DNA from: Tolypothrix bouteillei VB521301
GTDB taxonomy: Bacteria; Cyanobacteriota; Cyanobacteriia; Cyanobacteriales; Nostocaceae
Reading direction: 5' to 3'
DNA: 64,000 nucleotides
Assembly: GCF_000760695.4 (NCBI RefSeq)
Contig: NZ_JHEG04000001.1
Coordinates: 5,212,194 to 5,276,193, forward strand
The translations under genes and the position numbers were made by a program. The first letter of the stretch is position 1, and each line of letters starts with the position of its first letter. The notes beneath the pieces are model-generated. The model searched no databases, was not told where the DNA came from, and worked only from the letters and a program-made list of their open reading frames with translations. Shown here piece by piece: positions 8,860 to 18,757 of the stretch.

Positions 8860-9091
8860 GGTGGTGTACACATCTTTAGAGAGCTCCCTAAAACACCCGA
8901 TAAATTAGGGGACTTGAAAATTTTCCCCCCCTTTTTAAGCTAAGGTGGTGTACACATCTTTAGAGAGCTCCTTAAAACTCCCAATAAATTGGGAGACTTG
9001 AAAAATTTTCCCCCTTTTTAAGGGGGGAACTTCATTCCAATTCTCCCTTTTCACGATGTTTCATCTCTTTTCTAGAGATCTGTACACCACC
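8860..9091. mobile_element. MITE-like element with tandem internal repeat
   Basis: The ends are inverted repeats: GGTGGTGTACACATCTTTAG at 8860 and its complement-like partner ending TGTACACCACC at 9091, matching over about 20 of 23 positions. Inside, an ~84-bp unit is repeated in tandem (8860-8943 and 8944-9030) with GAGCTCC, AAATT and a poly-C/poly-T core. No ORF is present, so any movement would need a transposase supplied in trans. The rest of this gap (8762-8859 and 9092-9226) holds nothing recognisable. Confidence 0.55.
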
Positions 9092-9226
9092 GTAGCTGGG
9101 GTTGGGGGAGATGGGGGAATCTGTAAAACTTTAATCCATCACTAAAAACTTTTCAGATATCCCCAAGATTGCGATATCTATCCTAAAGACAAGATGCTTG
9201 CATTTCAATAAATGTTGAATCCTTTT

Positions 9227-10105
9227 TTATTTTAAATATTGATTGTTACAGTATTCTTGAGTAGGTGTTACAGAAACCACTTCTACTTCTACTGACTTTC
9301 CCGAATCTGGGTTAATAAGAAATTCACTAGCTCCCACATGGGGTTTTTGAGGATTTCCCCAATCATAGGTGTAACCCAAACCCGTCCAAGGGTAATGTTC
9401 GCCATTACCTTCATAGGAACTTTTGTAGATCTTTTGCAAAACAGAATTACTATCAGGTACGGGGACAGGTAATACCTTACAGGTGGAGTCACCGATTTCT
9501 GGATCGATACAGGGTCTGCTTAAATCTTCAGCCTTGACCCACATTTCTACAAAATGTGTTTTATTAGCGTATTTATTTAAAACCAAGCCTAAATATTGCT
9601 GCAATCTTAGCGAAAGCATGATGTTTCCTGGAATATTTATACCTAAACCTTTACAGGTATGGCAAAATTCTTTGACTTGATTGGCTGCTGTTAACCAAGT
9701 CTGATTGTCAATTTGTTTTAAACCGGGCTTCCAATCTGCGTTAGGGTTTTGTAGATATTTCCAACTCACCATTAGAAATTCTGTTGTGCCATTATTTATT
9801 CTTGTCTTGATTTTAGAATTACTGGTTGTCAATCCCCAAAGATTATCTACCACTTTTTCTTGGCTTGGTCTTTTTGCATCTTCAATAGAGTCATCTAATT
9901 TCTTTTTAAGGAACTTATAGCTTTCTGGCTTATTTTTTTTTAAATACTCGCTGACATCAAGGTTACTGTTTGATTGCGCTAATAATCCCCTAACTAAGAT
10001 GGATTTGTCTCCTTGAGAAGTATCTTTAGCTAATAAATTAGAAGCACTCAATACCAAACAAGCTCCTATTAAGGCTACTAAAAATTGACTGTTTCGTGGT
10101 CTCAT
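9227..10105 (-). CDS. Hypothetical exported protein
   Basis: A 292-residue protein with an N-terminal signal peptide (LVALIGACLVLSASNLLA, cut near residue 26). The mature part is rich in Lys and Asn and has a CxxC pair (EFCHTCKG, near 148-151) and two further Cys flanking DPEIGDST, plus a Tyr/Trp-rich segment YPWTGLGYTYDW. I recognise no family. No gene on the same strand is close enough for an operon; the MITE-like element lies just downstream of its stop. Confidence 0.6.
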   Translation of the reverse strand: MRPRNSQFLVALIGACLVLSASNLLAKDTSQGDKSILVRGLLAQSNSNLDVSEYLKKNKPESYKFLKKKLDDSIEDAKRPSQEKVVDNLWGLTTSNSKIKTRINNGTTEFLMVSWKYLQNPNADWKPGLKQIDNQTWLTAANQVKEFCHTCKGLGINIPGNIMLSLRLQQYLGLVLNKYANKTHFVEMWVKAEDLSRPCIDPEIGDSTCKVLPVPVPDSNSVLQKIYKSSYEGNGEHYPWTGLGYTYDWGNPQKPHVGASEFLINPDSGKSVEVEVVSVTPTQEYCNNQYLK

Positions 10106-10383
10106 TGCTATATTAATAATTGTGTCAAAAACTTGCAGACTCAGTTGCGTCGCGATCGCATCTTAGCTGAGAGCGTGTATGAGACTTCTAAAATATTTAT
10201 AAAAATTTTAAGTCCTGTAGTATTGTCAAGTCAGCCTTGACCTATCAGCCTAAGATTTTCCGATGTGGTCATCCTATTTGAGATCCAAACAAGGGGGAGC
10301 GGGGAGACAAGGAAGAGGTGTTTGTAACTCTTACACGGAGTGCTATATCAAGTTCGTAGTAGCAATGCATGGGAAGATAGTTT

Positions 10384-11112
10384 CTACGTTTCCCCAAATT
10401 CACTAGTTATTTCTTGCAAAATTGCATCAATATCTGTTTTTTTCAACAAGACTCCATCTACTTCTTCAAAGATTCTAATAGCTTCTTGAAATGAATCTTC
10501 AGAATCATATTGATCCTCAAAATATTCTCCATTTTTATAACCGTAAATAATTAAATTAGAATCTATTTTTTTTATAAAGTTTTGAGGATAAATAATATCT
10601 TTTACACTTTCAAAGTAACCCTTAAGATATTCATAAAAATAATTTAAAAAGCAATTGATTTCTTGACGGGAAAATTCAAATTCAAAAGGCTCTCGCAATC
10701 TTTGAGTCTCGTAACCATATATACTATTTTCTATAATTCTATAAAGACTAAAATAAACAGATCCTCTACGGTCATAAATACTCATTAAGTAATACAAACG
10801 CCCTATCTGTTTCTTGACTACCAGTAATATAGGAAAACAAAAAGATCCTTTCCAATCATCAAATAAATTACTACTCTCTCCAAAAATCCATTCTAAAATG
10901 ATAAATGTTTCTGCTAAATTTAGCCTGTCTTCCCTAGTGCGATCGCTAAGATAAAGCTCGAGATAAAAGCGAAAATCATCGGCTATTGGGAGACTATTTT
11001 CTCTTAATTTTTCATACTCTGACTTATCTAACCTCCAAAGCTGATACTTAATACCAGCATGCTGTAGATCGAGCTTGCATCTCTTTTTAACTTGCTTAAT
11101 GACTTGCCTCAT
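10384..11112 (-). CDS. Hypothetical protein
   Basis: A 242-residue soluble protein of unknown family, AT-rich and rich in Tyr, Phe, Ile and Glu. No signal peptide or membrane helix. The C-terminal ~35 residues are acidic (EDQYDSEDSFQEAIRIFEE) and probably helical. The ATG at 11112 has no strong Shine-Dalgarno; GATATTGGGAG lies nearby. Its base composition is lower in GC than that of neighbouring core genes, consistent with recent acquisition, though this cannot be proved from the window alone. Confidence 0.6.
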   Translation of the reverse strand: MRQVIKQVKKRCKLDLQHAGIKYQLWRLDKSEYEKLRENSLPIADDFRFYLELYLSDRTREDRLNLAETFIILEWIFGESSNLFDDWKGSFCFPILLVVKKQIGRLYYLMSIYDRRGSVYFSLYRIIENSIYGYETQRLREPFEFEFSRQEINCFLNYFYEYLKGYFESVKDIIYPQNFIKKIDSNLIIYGYKNGEYFEDQYDSEDSFQEAIRIFEEVDGVLLKKTDIDAILQEITSEFGET

Positions 11113-11170
11113 AAGTTATCCTGATATTGGGAGCGACCTTTCGGTCATAATTGAAGAAAGCAGAAGTACG

Positions 11171-11336
11171 AAGGCAGAGGGCAGAAGGTTCCATTTAGAA
11201 GGGGATTCAGACCCCTCCTAAATGGTAGCGACTGAACGGAGTTCAGTCTGGGTCTTAAACCCTTGTTCCCTTTGGTCACTCGCAGAGAGCGGAGCCAGTA
11301 TTCTCGAATGCCTCCTGCAAAGCTGCCCTCTGCCTT
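11171..11336. repeat. Inverted-repeat block in intergenic region 11113-11497
   Basis: AAGGCAGAGGGCAG at 11171-11184 is exactly complementary to 11323-11336, framing ~140 bp. Just inside the left arm is a second hairpin, CCATTTAG-AAGGGG against CCCCTC-CTAAATGG (11191-11225). The enclosed text looks like dispersed non-coding repeat rather than a gene. The rest of the 385-bp gap holds an AT-rich stretch with no feature I can name. Confidence 0.5.
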
Positions 11337-11497
11337 TCTTGATAAAATTTGCGACTGCACAAGTAAAACCTATTTAGGTGGATTTGAAAATTTCCAACCG
11401 TTATTTTTCCCTTCTTTTATAGTATATTGGTACTAGAAAAGAAAACAATACACCAGACATTTTTTATAGGTAGACAGCAGAATATATATCCCACCCA

Positions 11498-12331
11498 TTG
11501 GTTCACCGAGACGAGACGAGCGTTTGTGTGGTAGCAAATTTTATTCGCCCAAAATTTATGCTCCGACAAAAGAAACAGCTTACTCTTGAAGAACAAGCCT
11601 TAATGCCAGTTATCCGAAATGAATGGATAAGAATCGCTTTGGATACTTCACCTACAAATAAACAACAAGCGGAAACTGCGATCGCATTAGCTTATGAATC
11701 TGTAGAACTAGAACCGCCCCAATAAATTCTATGGTTTGATAACCCAGTGGTAGCAGTTTCTTGGATAGCTTTAAATAAAAATTTCGTAGGGCGTTTCGTT
11801 GACTATCTCGCCCTGAAGTTTCAGCAAGCTTTAAACCTTGCCATTGAGCAACTGATTGCTCCCGTTCTTTTAGAAGAGTTAAGACTTGGATATTTTCACA
11901 AGCTCGACGAACAATTAACAGGCATCGTTGATATCTTATATACGACGCAAGAAATTGTTGGGGAAGCCCTGTTGGATCGTTTTGGTGACGATTGCGATAC
12001 GCTTTGGACACGCTATATTGAAGATGCAACTGAGTGTTATGCTCGGGGGGTTGACTTTGCTAGCTGTGCTTACTACTCTTACCTAGATGCTATTGGCATT
12101 AACTACCCCATGCTCGCTTGGTGGTTAACTGCCAAACATTGTGGCTTTTGGTGGGCTTTTAAAGATGTTGCTGTTATCACTCCCAAACCTTCAGCTATTT
12201 ATCTAAATACAGAAGGCAGATTATGTGCTAAAGGAATGCCTGCTGTTGTTTATTGCGGATTTAGAATATACAGCGATGGGGGGATAAACCATTGGGAAAT
12301 CGATCCCGAAGGCTTTGACCTGCAAAGCTAA
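11498..12331 (+). pseudogene. DUF6745-like gene interrupted by one in-frame stop
   Basis: Two frames, 11498-11725 and 11747-12331, lie in the same phase and are separated only by TAA at 11723-11725. Reading through gives EPPQ-stop-ILWFDNPVVAVSW, which continues smoothly. The better start is ATG at 11558 (MLRQKKQLTLEEQALMPVIR). From memory the N-terminus (LTxEQEALxPVxRxEW), the middle (Trp-rich CGFWWAFKDVAVI) and the end (EGRLCAKGMPAVVY) follow the cyanobacterial DUF6745 pattern, a family of unknown function in which a variable Gln/Leu-rich repeat often sits in the middle; here that middle is short. A C-to-T or A-to-T change creating the stop is the simplest explanation. A second start (GTG 11747) could still give the C-terminal part. 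Confidence 0.6.
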
Positions 12332-12461
12332 CCTTACCAATGCAAAAGCAGCCCAACCAACACAAAGCTTTGACGTTTGGGCTGAAATTGCTGCCTTGGG
12401 TTGAAGTTAATAGTTAGTAGTTAGCTGTTCCACTAACGACTAACAACTAACAACTAACAAT

Positions 12462-14027
12462 CTAGGAAGCTGATTCTCTGGTTGCTGCGCTAGAACCTAA
12501 TTTCTTTGGCAACCCGGAGGATTCACCACGATTGGAAGACTCGCGACGTCCGCCACCTGTCCGCAGTTTGGGCTTGGGAGTCCGTTTGTCTCCTTCTTGG
12601 TTACCACCTTCTCCCCAGGACGAGCGATGTCGGTCGCGATCGCCGCCACCTTCTCCACGACGGTTTGACCGCAGTCTGGGTTTGGGGGTTGGAGGTACGA
12701 GATCTTCTTCTGGAATATCTTCTGTTTGCAACCAAGCAGGACGAGTTTGGTCGTAGGTAATTTGCAACGCTGCTGCTGCGATCGCTTGAGGATCGTATTT
12801 TTCGCTCAGCTCGTTAACAATTGGTAAGAATGAAGCCAACCGTTCGCCAGCGAGTGCTTCACGCACTTGAACTTGTAGCTTGTCTAACTGTTTTGCTTCA
12901 ATTTGCGCCCTTGTGGGGATTGACAAAACTTGCCAATTTTGCTTAATGTGACGTTCAAAGAGTTGCTGTTTGCGACGTTCAAAAGGCTGTACTAAAGTAA
13001 TCGCTGTTCCTTCTTTTCCTGCGCGTCCTGTACGACCAATTCTATGAACGTAAGTTTCTACGCTATCAGGTAAGTCGAAGTTGATCACGTGAGACAACTG
13101 GTCAACATCCAAACCTCGTGCTGCAATATCTGTTGCTACCACCCACCGGACTTGGCGATTGCGGAATCTAGTTAACAACCGTTCCCGCGCCTGCTGTGAC
13201 AAGTCGCCATGATATTCATCTACACTGTGACCGGCTGACTGAAGTTGGTTGGTGAGTTCAGCCGCAGTCCGTCTGGTGCGGACGAAGATCAAAGCTGTTT
13301 CTGGATCTTCCATTTCCAGGATTGGCTGTAAAGCTTTTGCTTTTGTCCAATGACGGGGAACAACATAAGCCACCTGATTAATTTTATTAGGCGCAGCTTT
13401 CGGTTGCTCAACAGTTATTGTCACTGGAGAATTCAAAAATCTGTTCACCAACTGACGGATCGATGGTGGCATTGTTGCTGAGAACAAAGCTGTTTGACGT
13501 TCTTCTGGCGCTTGCGACAGAATTTTCTCAACATCATCAATAAAGCCCATGCTCAACATTTCATCGGCTTCATCCAATACCATCCACTTGACTCGATCCA
13601 GTTTTAGACTGCCTCTGTCAAGCAAATCTATGACTCGACCTGGGGTACCCACAACAATATGAACACCACGCTTGAGTTGTAAAATTTGACGGTCAATAGA
13701 TTGACCCCCATAGATAGCTAGAGCTTTCAGTCCTTGGGTGCCAATAAATTCACTGATAGCATCGTGAACTTGAATGGCCAATTCACGTGTTGGCGTCAAT
13801 ACCAGAGCCTGCACCGCTTTTTGATTGATATCAATTCTTTCTAGAATTGGTAGTGAAAATGCAGCCGTTTTTCCCGTACCTGTTTGAGATTGACCGACAA
13901 CATCACGACCTGACAAAAGATGTGGAATTGCTTGTGATTGAATGTTAGTTGGTGCGCTAAAACCCAATTTTTCTAACTGCTCAATGCGTTCGGTGGAAAG
14001 CCCTAAATCTAGAAACGAAAGGTTCAT
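12462..14027 (-). CDS. DEAD-box ATP-dependent RNA helicase
   Basis: A 521-residue DEAD-box helicase. Visible motifs: Q motif GFSAPTNIQSQAI (22-34), Walker A SQTGTGKT (47-54), PTREL, GG, TPGR (128-131), DEAD (152-155), SAT (183-185) and, in the second RecA lobe, ARGLD and HRIGRTGRAG near 330. After ~440 the tail is basic and rich in Arg, Gly and Ser (RGEGGGDRDRHRSSWGEGG), an RNA-binding extension. It unwinds short RNA duplexes with ATP; cyanobacterial members of this size include cold- and redox-responsive CrhR, and this is a likely orthologue by architecture. The start ATG at 14027 is preceded by GGAG. It lies downstream of rimO on the same strand with ~105 bp of heptad repeats between. Confidence 0.93.
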   Translation of the reverse strand: MNLSFLDLGLSTERIEQLEKLGFSAPTNIQSQAIPHLLSGRDVVGQSQTGTGKTAAFSLPILERIDINQKAVQALVLTPTRELAIQVHDAISEFIGTQGLKALAIYGGQSIDRQILQLKRGVHIVVGTPGRVIDLLDRGSLKLDRVKWMVLDEADEMLSMGFIDDVEKILSQAPEERQTALFSATMPPSIRQLVNRFLNSPVTITVEQPKAAPNKINQVAYVVPRHWTKAKALQPILEMEDPETALIFVRTRRTAAELTNQLQSAGHSVDEYHGDLSQQARERLLTRFRNRQVRWVVATDIAARGLDVDQLSHVINFDLPDSVETYVHRIGRTGRAGKEGTAITLVQPFERRKQQLFERHIKQNWQVLSIPTRAQIEAKQLDKLQVQVREALAGERLASFLPIVNELSEKYDPQAIAAAALQITYDQTRPAWLQTEDIPEEDLVPPTPKPRLRSNRRGEGGGDRDRHRSSWGEGGNQEGDKRTPKPKLRTGGGRRESSNRGESSGLPKKLGSSAATRESAS

Positions 14028-14040
14028 TAATTCTCCTATT

Positions 14041-14135
14041 AAATTGATTGGTGCTAATTGCTAAGTGCTAATTGCTAATAGTTAATAGTGAATGCTCTTT
14101 ACCATTAGCTATTAGCTATTAGTTATTAGCTATTA
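14041..14135. repeat. Heptanucleotide repeat array (TAGCTAT/TAATTGC type)
   Basis: Tandem variants of GCTAATT, then of TAGCTAT/TAGTTAT fill the rimO-helicase gap and run over the rimO stop codon. Such short tandemly repeated heptamers are typical of heterocystous cyanobacteria. A similar array (GTTAGTA/CTAACAA) sits at 12402-12460, just after the helicase stop. Confidence 0.85.
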
Positions 14136-15452
14136 GTTATTGACAATGTGACCGTAAAGGTCATAAGCATCAGCATTTTGGATAGTAACTGGTACGATAG
14201 ACCCTAACCGGGCATTTCCTTTAACAAACACCTGCCCATCGACTTCCGGTGCAAATCTACCAGAACGACCCGCTAATTCTCCTGTTTGAGGATGTTCTTG
14301 CTCAATCAGAACATCCACAACCTTGCCAATTTCCTGCTGATTTTTCTTGAGAGAAATTGGCTGTTGAAGTTCCATCACCGCGTTTCGTCGCTCATCCATG
14401 ATTTCTTGAGAAATCTGATTTGGTAAGTTGTAGGCGGGTGTTCCTTCTTCTGGCGAAAAAGTAAAGACCCCTACATGATCGAATTCATGGCGTTTAACGA
14501 ATTGCAACAGATGCTCAAAATGCTCATCACTTTCACCTGGAAACCCAACGATAAACGTTGTTCGCAGCACAGCTTCCGGTAGTTCATCCTTGATACGTTC
14601 AATAATCGCATCATTTACTCTTCCTTGCCAAGGACGATTCATGGCGCGGAGAATTTCTGGATGGGAGTGTTGTAAAGGTAAATCCAGGTAGGGTAAGACA
14701 TTATTGTTTTGTTTAATTACCGCTATCACATCGGGAGTCAGACCTGTGGGATAAGCATAGTGCATGCGTATCCACGGAACATTAACCTTCCCCAAAGCTC
14801 GAAGTAGTTCAGCTAACTTCGGCTTGCCATAAATATCTGTACCGTAATTGGTGGTAATTTGGGAAATCAGAATAATTTCCTGTACCCCTTGACTGGCTAA
14901 CTGCTCAGCCTCGGTAACTATTGATTCTATAGAACGAGAACGTTGGTTTCCGCGTAGATGAGGAATAATGCAAAACGCGCAGCGATAATCACACCCTTCC
15001 GCAACTCGTAGATAAGCTACGCCCTCGGTTGTGGTACGGTAACGGGGTGTTGTTTCATCAGCAATATAGGTCGGTTGTTCGCTAACGAACTTAACCCGAT
15101 GACCTTGTTCTACTTTCTGAATCACATCGACTATCTTATGATAATCTCCCGTTCCCACCACTGCTACGGCTTCTGGCAACTCTTCCAATAACTGTTCTTG
15201 AAAGTGCTGCGCCATACAGCCTGTGATAACGATTTTTTTATCTGCTTCTGCCAATTCTACTAGAGTTCTGACAGATTCTTCTCGTGCTGCTTCAATAAAA
15301 CTACACGTATTAACTATAACGTATTCTGCTAACTCTTCATTAGTATCTACGCTGTATCCTGCTTCAACAAGCAGTCCTAACATATGCTCTGTATCAATTC
15401 TGTTTTTCTCGCATCCTAGGTGAGAAATTGCTATTGTTGGCTTGTCACCCAT
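14133..15452 (-). CDS. rimO: Ribosomal protein uS12 methylthiotransferase RimO
   Basis: A 439-residue radical-SAM enzyme that adds a methylthio group to the conserved Asp of ribosomal protein S12. The UPF0004 domain carries Cys14 ([10 protein letters not shown]), Cys50 (NTCSFI) and Cys79 (TGCMAQ), which bind the second 4Fe-4S cluster; the radical-SAM loop is CDYRCAFC (Cys154, 158, 161); a TRAM domain closes the protein (from ~375). [10 protein letters not shown] at the N-terminus separates RimO from MiaB. Length is normal for the family. All six cluster ligands are present, so the enzyme should be active. The stop codon lies inside a heptad repeat. Confidence 0.95.
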   Translation of the reverse strand: MGDKPTIAISHLGCEKNRIDTEHMLGLLVEAGYSVDTNEELAEYVIVNTCSFIEAAREESVRTLVELAEADKKIVITGCMAQHFQEQLLEELPEAVAVVGTGDYHKIVDVIQKVEQGHRVKFVSEQPTYIADETTPRYRTTTEGVAYLRVAEGCDYRCAFCIIPHLRGNQRSRSIESIVTEAEQLASQGVQEIILISQITTNYGTDIYGKPKLAELLRALGKVNVPWIRMHYAYPTGLTPDVIAVIKQNNNVLPYLDLPLQHSHPEILRAMNRPWQGRVNDAIIERIKDELPEAVLRTTFIVGFPGESDEHFEHLLQFVKRHEFDHVGVFTFSPEEGTPAYNLPNQISQEIMDERRNAVMELQQPISLKKNQQEIGKVVDVLIEQEHPQTGELAGRSGRFAPEVDGQVFVKGNARLGSIVPVTIQNADAYDLYGHIVNN

Positions 15453-16359
15453 ATCATAAAAGAGCCTTGAGGTTTTCCTTTTATATCGTTAGTTTTTTGT
15501 CAAGCGCTAGTTTCTGACTGCCTCGCACTTGCCTTTGTGTCAAGTCATTACACACACTAGATCCTTTGATCATACCTACCGAACAGCAGCAATGACCCTA
15601 AAATCTGGAGTTCATGCTATGATATCTTCAACAAACTGTTTTCCGGAGAAAAATAAACAGTCTTTAGAAAATTTTGACAATATCGCTCAATCTTTCTTAA
15701 CAAATGCCCTCTGGTATTTTACATTACCGCAACGCGCCTATAATTTAGTTTACCTGTTGGGGAGCCGCCCCCTACTTTAATCTTGGTGAGAACGACAACC
15801 AATCTGCTCGATCTCGCCGCAACCAAGTATGTGTGGCTTGTTTCGAGAAGTCGCTACCCAAAGGAAAACAGCGCGTAACTACGCCATTATAACGGTAATG
15901 CGACCTCATGTGTTGAGGTTAAGCCTGCAATTTTAACAAGCAGACAGTTTTCCCTAAGGGAAGCTACCTCGCCTTTGATGAGTGGCAAACTCCTCTGTAT
16001 ACAGCTATTATCTTAACATATCTTAGAGAACGTTTAACGCTAAGTTACATCTTGGGACAGAAGAAATATTATTTTTTTTTAAGGGAGTGAGTGGGAACAG
16101 CAGCCGGGGAGCCGTACAGGGCGAAACGGGCTATATCCTTTTCTAGACTCTTTTAGGTATATTGACATAAAATTGGCATGACGCCCAATCAGTGTGGCGT
16201 AGAAATGCTCGGATAGAAGAAATCTATCACAGACGTACTACAAAGCGATCGCAAAAACTTTTCAGATGATTTGCTGGAAAATACACCGCAGAGTTCCCCT
16301 TATCCAAGGTTATCCATTTATGGGTAGAGTGGGGAAAGTTTTTAGGAGCGGTTAAGAAC
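15453..16359. other. 907-bp intergenic region, no certain gene
   Basis: An 83-codon frame (15529-15780, inner ATG codons at 15592 and 15619) ends in a strong-looking segment LPQRAYNLVYLLGSRPLL, and the +1 frame directly after it reads LGENDNQSARSRRNQ then VCVACFEKSLPKGKQ to a stop near 15890. This could be a small frameshifted gene, but I find no family or ribosome site that supports it. No tRNA or known sRNA fold was found. A run of nine T/A bases near 16070 and the AGGAG at 16344 belong to the btpA leader. Confidence 0.35.
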
Positions 16360-17202
16360 GTGGACTTATATCAGCTATTTAAAACCCGAACACCGATTAT
16401 TGGCGTAGTTCACCTACTACCGTTACCTACTTCACCCCGTTGGGGAGGTAGCCTCAAAGCAGTGATTGACCGTGCCGAACAAGAAGCAACAGCTCTTGCT
16501 AGTGGAGGAGTTGACGGTATCATTGTGGAAAACTTTTTTGATGCCCCTTTTACAAAACATCAAGTCGATCCGGCTGTTGTCAGCGCCATGAGTGTGGTGA
16601 CACAACGAGTACAAAGTTTGGTAACGGTACCTGTGGGCATTAATGTTTTGCGGAATGACGGCAGAAGTGCAATGGCGATCGCCACTTGTGTAAAAGCGCA
16701 GTTTATCCGGGTGAACGTGCTAACAGGTGTGATGGCAACCGATCAAGGTATTATTGAGGGAGATGCTTACCAACTCCTACGTTATCGACGGGAGTTGGGT
16801 AGCGATGTCAAAATTTTCGCCGATGTACTAGTTAAACATGCCCATCCGTTAAGTTCGGTGAATCTCACAGTTGCTGTTGAGGATACTATTGAACGCGGTT
16901 TGGCAGATGCTGTCATTTTGTCTGGTTGGTCTACGGGTAGCCCGACCAACTTAAAAGATTTGGAATTAGCCAGTGCTGTTGCCAATGGAACGCCCGTATT
17001 CATAGGCAGTGGAGCATCCTGGGAAAATATTGCTACACTGTTACAGGCAGCAGATGGTGTCATTGTTTCCAGTTCTCTCAAACGCCACGGTCGCCGCGAA
17101 CAACCAATAGACCCGAATCGGGTAAGTCAGTTTGTGGAGGCTGCTCGCAAAGGCTGGAACTCCAAAGGAGAATCTCAATCTATTTCCTCAGTTAGTCGTT
17201 AG
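16360..17202 (+). CDS. btpA: BtpA family photosystem I biogenesis protein
   Basis: A 280-residue TIM-barrel-type protein (PIIGVVHLLPLPTSPRWGG near the N-terminus; IVENFFDAPF; VPVGINVLRND; FADVLVKHAHPL; ILSGWSTG; VFIGSGASW; VSSSLKRHG). This string of motifs is diagnostic for BtpA. In Synechocystis BtpA is a thylakoid-associated protein needed to accumulate photosystem I reaction-centre proteins; its biochemical action is unknown. The start is a GTG at 16360, with AGGAG 11 nt upstream. The last ~10 residues run into a repeat-rich intergenic region. It probably forms its own transcript. Confidence 0.93.
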   Translation: MDLYQLFKTRTPIIGVVHLLPLPTSPRWGGSLKAVIDRAEQEATALASGGVDGIIVENFFDAPFTKHQVDPAVVSAMSVVTQRVQSLVTVPVGINVLRNDGRSAMAIATCVKAQFIRVNVLTGVMATDQGIIEGDAYQLLRYRRELGSDVKIFADVLVKHAHPLSSVNLTVAVEDTIERGLADAVILSGWSTGSPTNLKDLELASAVANGTPVFIGSGASWENIATLLQAADGVIVSSSLKRHGRREQPIDPNRVSQFVEAARKGWNSKGESQSISSVSR

Positions 17203-17679
17203 TAGTTAGTGGTGAGTTCAGTCCTACAGGCGAGTTTCTCGCGTCTTTGGATCTGGCGAAACCTAAGGGTTAGTGGCTCTATTAACTACTAACCGCTAAC
17301 CCTTCGGTTTCACCAATCGCTAGGGCGTGGGAAACCCCTCCCTTGTATCTTCTTACGGAGACGCTACACGTTGCGAAGCTATGCCTGCACGGCTATACGC
17401 CCTTCAGGTATCTCAGGAGCACAGACACTATATGCAAGGCACACGCTCCGCGATGCCGTAGGCTATGCCCGTAAGGGCTATACGCGATGCGAAGCTATGC
17501 CCGCAACGGCTTACGCCAGTTCCGGTGGTCGCGGGAAACCAGCCTAAAGGGCTGGACTCACCAGTTGCCATAGGCGGGAAACCCGCCTGTGGCAATGAGC
17601 GTACCACGCACAAGGGAACGCACTGGTCTCACCACCTTCAGCGCTGGTCTCAGCACCAACCATTAACCACTTACGTTTT
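17203..17679. repeat. Dispersed GC-rich palindromic repeat block, copy 1
   Basis: The gap between btpA and the VKOR gene starts with TAGT-type heptads (17195-17215, 17270-17300) and then carries a ~290-bp block (about 17335-17625) of short palindromes: CGGGAAACCCGCC, CTATGCCCGTAAGGGCTAT, GATGCGAAGCTATGC, and ends GGGCTGGACTCACC. Related blocks are at 25820-25955, 28358-28540 and 52255-52330. The 72-codon frame that crosses this block is a by-product of the repeat. Confidence 0.75.
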
Positions 17680-18651
17680 ATGAATCGCCGCCGTTCTACT
17701 CCCTGGATTCACAGATGGTCGCGTGTACTAATAGGAGCGATCGCAATTCTTGGTGCAATCACAACAGCTTATTTAACTGTCGTAAAATTTACACAAGGAA
17801 GTACTGCCTGTCCCACCAAAAGTTGTGATTTAGTTCTCTCAAGCGAGTATGCTACAGTTTTTGGTCTACCCTTAGCCTTGTTTGGTTTTATTGCTTATGC
17901 TGGTATGACAACTTTTGCCCTAGCACCACTTGCATTCGACCCAGTACAAAAGAAAGACATCCGCACTAAGTTAGAAAATACAACTTGGTTGTTATTATTA
18001 GCAGGTGCGATCGCAATGTCTGTGTTCAGTGGCTACTTGATGTACCTGCTGTTTTTCAAAATCCAAGCAGTTTGCATTTACTGCCTCGGATCGGCATTGT
18101 TTTCTATTAGTATGTTAATCCTGACCATCATTGGTCGTAATTGGGAAGATCTCGGTCAAATTTTCTTCACAGCCATTGTCGTTGGCATGGTCACCTTAAT
18201 TGGAACTTTAGGCATTTATGCTAATGTCAATAATCCTGTGGCAAATGCCAATTCAAATACTCCCACGTTATCACCAACAGGTCAACCCAAACTTGGCGTT
18301 GGTTGGGAAATTACCACGACTTCTGGTGAAGCAGAAATTCAGTTAGCACGTCACCTGACTAAAATAGGAACTAAGGAATTCGTGGCTTGGTGGTGTCCCC
18401 ACTGTCACGAACAAAAGCAACTCTTTGGTAAAGAGGCGTACAAAGAAATTAGTAGAGTAGAGTGCGATCCCCAAGGTCAAACAGATCCCCGTCCAGATCT
18501 GTGTCAAGCTGCAGGGATTCAAGGTTATCCTACTTGGCAAATCAATGGGAAGCTTTATCCCAACGTACAATCATTAGAGAAATTAGCTCAAATTTCTGGA
18601 TACCAAGGTCCTCGAAATTTTAAAAACTTTCCCCAAGCTTTTCAGAAGTAG
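17680..18651 (+). CDS. VKOR-thioredoxin fusion, thiol oxidoreductase for disulfide formation
   Basis: A 323-residue membrane protein. Residues ~12-185 form a vitamin K epoxide reductase domain with four or five helices, the loop Cys pair Cys44/Cys49 (ACPTKSCDL) and the active CxxC Cys132/Cys135 (VCIYC). A linker follows, then a periplasm- or lumen-side thioredoxin-like domain with CPHC (Cys239/Cys242), a further Cys pair (VECDPQ, DLCQAA) and a cis-Pro loop GYPTW. The same fusion is known from Synechococcus (crystal structure of the homologue) and from plant LTO1, which oxidises lumenal photosystem II proteins such as PsbO. All redox cysteines are present. The ATG at 17680 lies right after a repeat block, with no clear Shine-Dalgarno. 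Confidence 0.95.
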   Translation: MNRRRSTPWIHRWSRVLIGAIAILGAITTAYLTVVKFTQGSTACPTKSCDLVLSSEYATVFGLPLALFGFIAYAGMTTFALAPLAFDPVQKKDIRTKLENTTWLLLLAGAIAMSVFSGYLMYLLFFKIQAVCIYCLGSALFSISMLILTIIGRNWEDLGQIFFTAIVVGMVTLIGTLGIYANVNNPVANANSNTPTLSPTGQPKLGVGWEITTTSGEAEIQLARHLTKIGTKEFVAWWCPHCHEQKQLFGKEAYKEISRVECDPQGQTDPRPDLCQAAGIQGYPTWQINGKLYPNVQSLEKLAQISGYQGPRNFKNFPQAFQK

Positions 18652-18757
18652 CTGAATGAAGGCTAAAGTATCAGGGATAAGGTGTTAAGGATGAAGGAAT
18701 TTCAGTAAGACTGAAGGATCGACTTTTTTACACTTCATCCTTATTTTGGTAATAGTA

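Noticed and set aside
11145..11360. 71-codon leftward frame
   Set aside because: It lies inside an inverted-repeat block and has no coding character.
17465..17683. 72-codon frame before the VKOR gene
   Set aside because: It runs through the dispersed GC-rich palindromic block, which recurs elsewhere without this frame.
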